Below, one piece after another: positions 1-3,568 of a DNA stretch of 5,153 bases. Both the position numbers and the translations under genes were made by a program. The notes below the pieces were generated by a model. The model saw only the letters and a program-made list of their open reading frames with translations. It did no database searches and had not been told where the DNA came from. Position 1 is the stretch's first letter. Each line of letters begins with the position of its first letter. The stretch spans positions 1 to 5,153 of the forward strand of contig QNAU01000103.1 in NCBI GenBank assembly GCA_003641545.1, given 5' to 3'. The DNA comes from Thermotoga sp. Its GTDB lineage: Bacteria > Thermotogota > Thermotogae > B21-G9.

Positions 1-987
1 GCGTATTCTTCTGAAAGGATTGAAATCATAATCTGGAAAATGTTCCAAAACCTCCCTGTAAAGTTCCACCTCCGTTCTCGCGAATTCTTTGAGAGTTAGA
101 GGTGTGCCGTCGAACTTACTTGGAAGTTCAGATGAGACTTCGATCATTTGAAAATCAAAACTCACATGGATATCCTCGTCGGCAAACAACTTTATCATTC
201 GTTTCACGGATTCCACGTTATCCTTGCAAACATTCGTCCTGATCTGTATGTGCATTTTATTCCAAATATTCTTGATATTTTCGAATATCCGCGAGAACGT
301 TACTTCTCCATTTTTCAGTTTTCTGTATTTATCGTGATATTCCGCATCCCCATCGAGTGTTACAATCGCGCTTTTCATACCAGCGTTTATCAATCTATCC
401 GCCACACCAGGAGTCAGAGTATATCCGTTCGTAACCATGAATGGTCTGTATTCCGCTCCGTGCGTTTCACACATCTTCTTGAAAGCATCGCTGAGTTTTA
501 TCATGGTATCGAGCTCCAAAAGAGGTTCCCCACCGTAGAAGGTTATGCTCAACAGCTGTGGCTTTTGATACATCATCATCTTTTCGATCGCTTTCAAAAG
601 GTTGTCTATCATATCTTCATGGAAAGAAGGAGGCATATTTCTCCTCATAATTGGAAATACTTGATTTTGATAGCAGTAAGTACATGAAAAATTACAAAGT
701 GGTGTTAAAGCGATGGTAAATCTGAGGAATCTGTTGTTGAACTTATACATATTGAATCTCACTCTCAAGTAATCTATTTCGTCAAAGTCATCTTCAATGA
801 TGTATCCTCCTCTTTTCAGCATTTTTATATCCTCATCTTCAGAATCCGGTATTGCCTTTGAATTCAATATTGAGAGAACTTTCTCAACTTTTGGAGGTTC
901 AACGTGGAGAATGGCATTTGTGAGTTTGTTGAAAAGAATCAAATGATCTTCTTTTTTTATAACGAGATTCCATCTTGACACCTTCAA
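1..987 (-). CDS. Radical SAM peptide maturase, rSAM B (partial, 3' end outside window)
   Basis: The reading frame stays open for 329 codons down to base 1, so the C-terminus is missing. The protein shows a radical SAM core: CNFSCTYCY at residues 98-106 (the CxxxCxxC cluster that binds the SAM-cleaving 4Fe-4S), YGGEP at about 151-155, then MVTNGY and VTLDGDAEYHD. The first ~90 residues (NLVIKKEDHLILFNKL, then GGYIIEDDFDEIDYL) match the N-terminal region of rSAM A and resemble the peptide-binding region of RiPP maturases. Any SPASM domain would lie beyond the left edge. I chose the TTG at 987-985, which overlaps the TGA stop of rSAM A (TTGA) with a GTGATG-like ribosome binding site just upstream; the GTG at 981 is an alternative. 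The coupling implies co-expression with rSAM A. The likely role is modification of the upstream Cys-rich peptides; which peptide it acts on cannot be told. The radical SAM call is firm, the substrate is inferred. Confidence 0.9.
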   Translation of the reverse strand, partial: MKVSRWNLVIKKEDHLILFNKLTNAILHVEPPKVEKVLSILNSKAIPDSEDEDIKMLKRGGYIIEDDFDEIDYLRVRFNMYKFNNRFLRFTIALTPLCNFSCTYCYQNQVFPIMRRNMPPSFHEDMIDNLLKAIEKMMMYQKPQLLSITFYGGEPLLELDTMIKLSDAFKKMCETHGAEYRPFMVTNGYTLTPGVADRLINAGMKSAIVTLDGDAEYHDKYRKLKNGEVTFSRIFENIKNIWNKMHIQIRTNVCKDNVESVKRMIKLFADEDIHVSFDFQMIEVSSELPSKFDGTPLTLKEFARTEVELYREVLEHFPDYDFNPFRRIR

Positions 988-2354
988 TTTTCATCACTCT
1001 CCCGATTCAAGGCAAGGCATTGTGATTTACTTTGCTTTTCATGCTTTTTCACCACATACCAGAGTCGCGCGAAGCTTTCCACCGCTTTTCTTTCCTCCGG
1101 ACAACCTCTATAACCATTCCTCACCCTGGTATATCTACATCCGCCCATACACAGTGGAAGTAAGATACATTCACGACATTTTTCATCTTCAAAAGGATCT
1201 AAACGGTGCCAGTTCAGGTATTTCACCTTGTCGTATTCCAGTCCTTTCTCAGTTATTCTCCCTATTTCCTCCCCCTCATTTACTGCAACTGTGCATGGGT
1301 AGATTTCCCCACGAGGACCTATCAATATAGATGATATGCTGTCATACTCGCAGTACATATGATGAGTCAATATTGGAAGCATAACGTTAAAGTTTCTTTT
1401 CAAGGCTTCCATATAGAAAATCGCAAGTTTTTCAAAGGCTTCCCTGCCATACCCTCTAAACTCCCTCACCTTAGTATGAAATTCCTTGTTATCTTCCGAT
1501 CCCTGGAAAATCCATCTGAAGTAAACCCGCATTCGGGATTTTGGAAAATCTTCAAACATATCCAAGAGGTTACTTATAGAATCATAGTTATCCGGTCCAA
1601 CGTTTATCCTCAGGGTTACCATCACAGATTCTGTCTCTTCTAAAAGAATACTCATATTTTTGAATATGACGTGAAATGTCCCCTGTCCACCTTTTAGTGG
1701 CCTGTATCGGTCATGGAATTCTGGAGGACCGTCAAGTGTTATCTGCACATTTCTTATGCCAAGTTCTTCGAAAAGTAAGGCTTTTTTCTCATCGAGTAAA
1801 TATCCATTCGTGGAGATCGACGAAGAGAAGTTAGTTTTATTCTCCTCGCATACTTTCTTTACCTGCTCATTTATCAGCCTTATTGTATCAAACTCAATTA
1901 ATGGTTCACCACCGAACCAACCTATGTGTATTGTGCGTTTCCGTTCGGATACCTTGCAAATGTAATTAGCAATCCTTTGTGTTGTTTCTTCACGCATGGA
2001 AGGACCGGTTTTCTTTTCATAGCAGTACACACAATCAAAATTGCATTCGAATGTGGGCATTATTGTAAACGTTGTGGATGATCTGTCGAACCTCGCTGTG
2101 TAATTAAGCATTTTCAAGTGCTGAAGTTCGTCGAATTGTTCTTCTATCAAATACCTTCCAAATACAAGATCCCTCTTGAGTTTTTCATACTCACCTTTCC
2201 ATTCCCTGTTGGGATCCCTTAGAATCTCCTTTATTTTCTCGTACTTCTCTTTGTTCACACGTGCTATAGCCCTGCTGAGCAAATTTACAGCGATCATATT
2301 ACCCTCATAATCTTCAAAGAAAATATTGTATTTGGAAATTTTTAAATCAGCCAT
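984..2354 (-). CDS. Radical SAM/SPASM peptide maturase, rSAM A
   Basis: Complete protein of 456 residues, a usual size for SPASM-type peptide maturases. Residues 1-85 form an N-terminal region (SKYNIFFEDYEGNMIAVN ... RYLIEEQFDEL) of the kind seen in RiPP-modifying radical SAM enzymes. The radical SAM cluster motif CNFDCVYCY is at 104-112, GWFGGEP at 145-151, SISTNGY near 179-185, and QITLDGPPEFHDRYR near 204-218. The C-terminal SPASM region has seven Cys: CX13GX4C at 335-354 (ending GEIYPC), then CX2CX5CX3C at 393-406, then Cys 418. These would ligate auxiliary 4Fe-4S clusters. An upstream in-frame ATG at 2402 would add 16 residues, but it overlaps the last Cys-rich peptide gene; AGGAGG seven bases before the ATG at 2354 decides the start. 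The gene begins 28 bp after peptide P5 and overlaps rSAM B. The inferred function is SAM-dependent crosslinking of the adjacent peptides. An anaerobic sulfatase-maturase-like role is less likely, because no sulfatase gene is seen and precursor-like genes lie directly upstream. Confidence 0.93.
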   Translation of the reverse strand: MADLKISKYNIFFEDYEGNMIAVNLLSRAIARVNKEKYEKIKEILRDPNREWKGEYEKLKRDLVFGRYLIEEQFDELQHLKMLNYTARFDRSSTTFTIMPTFECNFDCVYCYEKKTGPSMREETTQRIANYICKVSERKRTIHIGWFGGEPLIEFDTIRLINEQVKKVCEENKTNFSSSISTNGYLLDEKKALLFEELGIRNVQITLDGPPEFHDRYRPLKGGQGTFHVIFKNMSILLEETESVMVTLRINVGPDNYDSISNLLDMFEDFPKSRMRVYFRWIFQGSEDNKEFHTKVREFRGYGREAFEKLAIFYMEALKRNFNVMLPILTHHMYCEYDSISSILIGPRGEIYPCTVAVNEGEEIGRITEKGLEYDKVKYLNWHRLDPFEDEKCRECILLPLCMGGCRYTRVRNGYRGCPEERKAVESFARLWYVVKKHEKQSKSQCLALNRESDEN

Positions 2355-2361
2355 ATCCTCG

Positions 2362-2367
2362 CCTCCT
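2362..2367 (-). promoter_or_regulatory. Ribosome binding site of rSAM A
   Basis: AGGAGG on the minus strand lies seven bases before the ATG at 2354. It settles that start against the upstream in-frame ATG at 2402, which lies inside the P5 peptide gene and has no comparable site. Confidence 0.85.
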
Positions 2368-2382
2368 AAATATTTCACGAAG

Positions 2383-2532
2383 TTAGGAACAAACATCGTC
2401 ACAAATTATCACTGCACATTTTCCAACACATCTGGACAAACATCCATTGCACCCTCCGTTTATACAATCGCATTCCTGATTCACGCAACAATCTATTGTT
2501 CTTCTGCTACAAGGCGGACTTATGAATTCCAT
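2383..2532 (-). CDS. Cys-rich peptide P5 (putative RiPP precursor, 49 aa, 11 Cys)
   Basis: A short reading frame of 49 residues begins MEFISPPCSRR and ends in TAA. It contains Cys at 8, 15, 16, 21, 23, 28, 31, 35, 39, 44 and 48, so more than one residue in five is Cys. The N-terminus MEFISPP matches MEFLNRP of P2 and MEFFNLP of P1, which supports the ATG at 2532. A second ATG at 2541 (adding MND) sits directly against the GGGGGG ribosome binding site, too close for good initiation, whereas 2532 is nine bases from it. The segment CDCING is shared with P4. The C-terminal half (GGCNGCLSRCVGKC) has regularly spaced Cys unlike the other peptides. The gene directly precedes rSAM A (28 bp), the classic place for a precursor. 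There is no signal peptide or membrane segment. It could instead be a metal-binding or cluster-binding peptide, although the CxxCxxCxxxCP ferredoxin motif is absent. Confidence 0.82.
   Translation of the reverse strand: MEFISPPCSRRTIDCCVNQECDCINGGCNGCLSRCVGKCAVIICDDVCS
2456..2472. repeat. DNA repeat shared by P5 and P4 (copy in P5)
   Basis: CCGTTTATACAATCGCA here matches CCATTTATACAATCACA at 2585-2601 in P4 at 15 of 17 positions. It encodes the shared CDCING segment and suggests that the two genes arose by duplication. Confidence 0.6.
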
Positions 2533-2547
2533 ATCGTTCATCCCCCC

Positions 2548-2670
2548 TTATTGTGTATCCCGACAATAGCAATTTTTGCATAAGCCATTTATACAATCAC
2601 AATCTATATTTTGACTACAACAAAACGGTTCTATTTCCCCTTCATCAGTGGGAATACAAATAAAACTCAT
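2548..2670 (-). CDS. Cys-rich peptide P4 (putative RiPP precursor, 40 aa, 8 Cys)
   Basis: A 40-residue frame begins MSFICIPTDEGEIEPFCC and ends CRDTQ. Its ATG lies four bases after GGGGGTGAT, an almost perfect ribosome binding site, so translation is well supported despite the size. The layout follows P3 closely: M-x-[FY]-x-x-x-P, an acidic stretch, I-E-P-x-C-C at 13-18, then C24xC26, N28G29, C31, C34 and C36. It lacks the C-N-P-[DN]-G segment found in P1-P3 and shares CDCING with P5 instead. It is the only member with Cys inside the presumed leader (Cys 5). The TAA runs straight into the ribosome binding site of P5 (TAAGGGGGG), implying co-translation. It is presumed to be a substrate of rSAM A or rSAM B; that role is inferred from context, and I recognise no named family. 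Confidence 0.82.
   Translation of the reverse strand: MSFICIPTDEGEIEPFCCSQNIDCDCINGLCKNCYCRDTQ
2585..2601. repeat. DNA repeat shared by P4 and P5 (copy in P4)
   Basis: This is the partner of 2456-2472 (15 of 17 bases identical), encoding CDCING in P4. Flanking codons differ strongly, so similarity is restricted to the core. Confidence 0.6.
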
Positions 2671-2736
2671 ATTTATCACCCCCAAGGATGATTCCATTCG
2701 TTATTAAACCTGCTTAACAGTTCAACGTTACAACAG
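2671..2736 (-). other. 66-bp spacer between peptides P3 and P4
   Basis: This is the widest gap inside the peptide cluster; the others are 28 bp or less. On the minus strand it holds a weak imperfect hairpin (CTGTTAAGCAG) and ends in the P4 ribosome binding site. I see no stable GC-rich stem followed by a U-run, so no terminator is called and read-through is expected. An internal promoter for P4, P5 and the maturases is possible but not recognisable. Confidence 0.4.
2675..2683 (-). promoter_or_regulatory. Ribosome binding site of peptide P4
   Basis: GGGGGTGAT on the minus strand, four bases before the ATG at 2670, fits the 16S anti-Shine-Dalgarno complement GGAGGTGAT with one mismatch. It is the main proof that this very short frame is translated. 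Confidence 0.8.
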
Positions 2737-2865
2737 TTATATACAAGAGCCACAGTTACCATTAGGATTACACTCTTGTCCATTAAAACAGCCGCAATTG
2801 ACATTCTCGTCACAACACATAGGTTCTATTCCTTCCCTTTCGAAAGGGAGACTGACATATTCCAT
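2737..2865 (-). CDS. Cys-rich peptide P3 (putative RiPP precursor, 42 aa, 7 Cys)
   Basis: A 42-residue frame begins MEYVSLPFEREGIEPMCC and ends CGSCI. Cys lie at 17, 18, 24, 26, 32, 38 and 41. The N-terminal MEYVSLP matches the shared M-E-F-x-x-x-P pattern, and I-E-P-x-C-C at 13-18 matches P4 and P1. The segment ECNPNGNC at 31-38 matches SCNPDGDC in P1 and SCNPDGKC in P2. The ATG overlaps the TGA stop of P2 by one base (TGATG), with AGGTGA six bases upstream inside the end of P2, so the two are probably translationally coupled. It has no signal peptide or hydrophobic segment. It is probably a precursor for the two radical SAM enzymes downstream; a structural metal-binding peptide is the alternative. 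Confidence 0.83.
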   Translation of the reverse strand: MEYVSLPFEREGIEPMCCDENVNCGCFNGQECNPNGNCGSCI

Positions 2866-3068
2866 CAACCGTCACCTACTTTCTTGATTTCTATGCACCA
2901 GAAACGGTCACAGCCTCTGTTCACGGTACATTTGCCATCTGGATTACAACTCTCCGGATTGAAACATGGTGCGCAATTTTTATCATGATCTTCACACAGA
3001 TTCTCACAAAAATCACCATCATAAAAACCCAATTTGTAAACATCCACAGGTCTGTTTAAAAATTCCAT
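2865..3068 (-). CDS. Cys-rich peptide P2 (putative RiPP precursor, 67 aa, 8 Cys)
   Basis: At 67 residues this is the longest of the five. It begins MEFLNRPVDVYKLG, keeping the shared M-E-F-x-x-x-P start, but lacks the E-P-x-C-C block and has FCENLC (Cys 21, 25) instead. The central part CAPCFNPESCNPDGKC (32-47) aligns with CNSCQNPQSCNPDGDC of P1. Cys 53 and 58 follow, then the Cys-free charged tail IEIKKVGDG. The ATG at 3068 lies twelve bases after GGGAG, a longer spacing than its neighbours have, so initiation may be weaker or depend on ribosomes finishing P1, which ends 21 bp upstream. The TGA overlaps the P3 start codon. The DNA for the last residues doubles as the P3 ribosome binding site, which may partly explain the tail. 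It is inferred to be a substrate of the adjacent radical SAM enzymes. Confidence 0.83.
   Translation of the reverse strand: MEFLNRPVDVYKLGFYDGDFCENLCEDHDKNCAPCFNPESCNPDGKCTVNRGCDRFWCIEIKKVGDG
2935..2951. repeat. DNA repeat shared by P1, P2 and P3 (copy in P2)
   Basis: CCATCTGGATTACAACT differs at one of 17 positions from 3151-3167 in P1, and the related CCATTAGGATTACAC lies at 2759-2773 in P3. It encodes the C-N-P-[DN]-G block, pointing to tandem duplication of an ancestral peptide gene. Confidence 0.65.
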
Positions 3069-3085
3069 GGTAATACCATTCTCCC

Positions 3086-3100
3086 TTCCTCAACAAGGAA
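3086..3100 (-). repeat. Small hairpin at the P1 stop codon
   Basis: TTCCT-TGTTG-AGGAA on the minus strand forms a perfect 5-bp stem with a 5-base loop. It spans the P1 TGA (3092-3090) and abuts GGGAG, the P2 ribosome binding site. It is too weak to terminate transcription. It might slightly hinder P2 initiation unless ribosomes translating P1 open it. This could be chance. Confidence 0.3.
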
Positions 3101-3257
3101 CATTTATAGGTGGACATCCATAGTTGCATGATGGATTGTAATCACAATCTCCATCAGGATTACAACTTTGAGGATTTTGGCAAGAATTACAATTTGTATT
3201 ACCATCACAACAATATGGTTCCATCTCCTGAGAAGAAGGCAGGTTGAAAAATTCCAC
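3090..3257 (-). CDS. Cys-rich peptide P1 (putative RiPP precursor, 55 aa, 9 Cys)
   Basis: This is the first gene of the peptide cluster. I take GTG at 3257 as the start because GGGAGGTGA lies four bases before it and the resulting N-terminus (M)EFFNLP matches the other peptides. The ATG at 3272 would overlap this ribosome binding site and add MGGET, residues encoded by that very site. The protein has 55 residues with Cys at 16, 17, 23, 26, 32, 38, 44, 48 and 55. The order is leader MEFFNLPSSQ, then MEPYCC, CNSC, QSCNPDGDC, and a tail CDYNPSCNYGC ending PINVPC. Asn, Pro, Asp and Gly fill the loops between Cys, as in crosslinked or metal-binding small peptides. There is no signal peptide. Transcription probably starts in the gap just upstream. 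The proposed role is precursor for radical SAM modification, by context. Confidence 0.83.
   Translation of the reverse strand: MEFFNLPSSQEMEPYCCDGNTNCNSCQNPQSCNPDGDCDYNPSCNYGCPPINVPC
3151..3167. repeat. DNA repeat shared by P1, P2 and P3 (copy in P1)
   Basis: CCATCAGGATTACAACT is the P1 copy of the repeat that encodes SCNPDG. It matches the P2 copy at 16 of 17 bases, while the surrounding sequence of the two genes has diverged. Confidence 0.65.
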
Positions 3258-3261
3258 AGTT

Positions 3262-3270
3262 TCACCTCCC
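3262..3270 (-). promoter_or_regulatory. Ribosome binding site of peptide P1
   Basis: GGGAGGTGA on the minus strand, four bases before the GTG at 3257, is the strongest such site in the window. It fixes the GTG start and rules out the ATG at 3272. Confidence 0.85.
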
Positions 3271-3287
3271 ATAGTGAGTTGTTAAAT

Positions 3288-3315
3288 AAAATAATTCATT
3301 CTACTTGAAAATCAA
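3288..3315 (-). promoter_or_regulatory. Possible sigma-70 promoter of the peptide/maturase operon
   Basis: On the minus strand TTGATT (3315-3310) and TATTTT (3293-3288) are separated by 16 bases, each matching four of six consensus positions. Initiation would be near 3281, giving a short leader of about 24 bases before the P1 GTG. TAGAAT (3303-3298) is an alternative -10 without a good -35. The region is AT-rich, so chance matches are likely. Confidence 0.25.
3305..3315. repeat. Short dyad over the possible -35 box
   Basis: TTGA-AAA-TCAA is a perfect 4-bp inverted repeat with a 3-base centre. It coincides with the possible -35 element, where a repressor could act. It is short enough to occur by chance in AT-rich DNA. 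Confidence 0.2.
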
Positions 3316-3369
3316 ACTTACTGGTTACTCAAATTAGTATTAATCCTATATTCTGGAACCATTGATTTT

Positions 3370-3386
3370 TCACAGATTCCATGTGA
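3370..3386. promoter_or_regulatory. Inverted repeat TCACA-N7-TGTGA, possible operator
   Basis: A perfect 5-bp inverted repeat with a 7-base spacer lies about 115 bp upstream of the P1 start in the non-coding gap. The shape suits binding of a dimeric regulator. No regulator is identified for it. Confidence 0.3.
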
Positions 3387-3442
3387 TTCGTTTTTTTGAA
3401 TGTAACACTACAATTGCATAAATCGAAAGGGAAGAGGATCAG

Positions 3443-3463
3443 CTTTGAAGGGTACCATCAAAG
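3443..3463. promoter_or_regulatory. 21-bp interrupted palindrome, possible operator
   Basis: CTTTGA and TCAAAG form perfect 6-bp arms around nine bases, and GG/CC within the centre also pair, giving symmetry at 16 of the 20 positions outside the central base. It lies between the candidate regulator gene and the peptide cluster. As RNA it could form a hairpin, but no U-run follows on the minus strand, so it is not a standard terminator of the upstream gene. Confidence 0.35.
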
Positions 3464-3568
3464 TGATAACAACACACGGTTTGAGATGCTCTCGAAAAAT
3501 AGGGCAGGTGGTAACACTCAAGAGAAAGGAAGCATATGGATAATCTCATTTCGTTTTCTTCATAAAAC

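Larger units (their letters stand above)
3258..3568 (-). other. Non-coding region between the candidate regulator and the peptide operon
   Basis: This 311-bp AT-rich stretch separates the 524-residue protein gene from P1. It holds the P1 ribosome binding site, a weak promoter candidate, dyads at 3305-3315, 3370-3386, 3401-3412 (TGTA-ACAC-TACA) and 3443-3463, and the 8-mer GTAACACT twice (3402-3409 and 3511-3518). I see no convincing rho-independent terminator. A 36-codon minus-strand frame (3549-3439) with four Cys lacks a ribosome binding site and the family N-terminus, and I do not accept it. The length and dyads suggest the peptide operon has its own regulated promoter. Confidence 0.6.

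Noticed and set aside
148..687. 179-codon plus-strand reading frame
   Set aside because: It lies antisense to rSAM B, whose frame holds clear radical SAM motifs. The plus-strand translation has no recognisable domain and no ribosome binding site.
1022..1965. Three plus-strand frames (1022-1330, 1359-1643, 1756-1965)
   Set aside because: All are antisense to the well-supported rSAM A gene and show no family features or ribosome binding sites.
2355..2402. N-terminal extension of rSAM A from the ATG at 2402
   Set aside because: The 16 extra residues overlap the P5 frame, and AGGAGG before the ATG at 2354 marks the real start.
2326..2988. Plus-strand frames 2326-2583 and 2776-2988
   Set aside because: They are shadows of the Cys-rich peptide genes on the minus strand. 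The minus-strand frames have good ribosome binding sites and a shared N-terminus.
2383..3257. Peptide cluster as ferredoxin-like or CRISPR-like repeats
   Set aside because: No peptide has the CxxCxxCxxxCP ferredoxin motif. The DNA repeats are short, imperfect and in coding frame with unequal spacing, so they are not a CRISPR array.
3258..3272. ATG start at 3272 for peptide P1
   Set aside because: The added residues MGGET are encoded by the ribosome binding site itself. The GTG at 3257 has ideal spacing and gives the family N-terminus.
3439..3549. 36-codon minus-strand frame with four Cys in the gap before P1
   Set aside because: It has no ribosome binding site, lacks the M-E-F-x-x-x-P start, and the Cys spacing does not match P1-P5. 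It is probably chance, though worth a glance in relatives.
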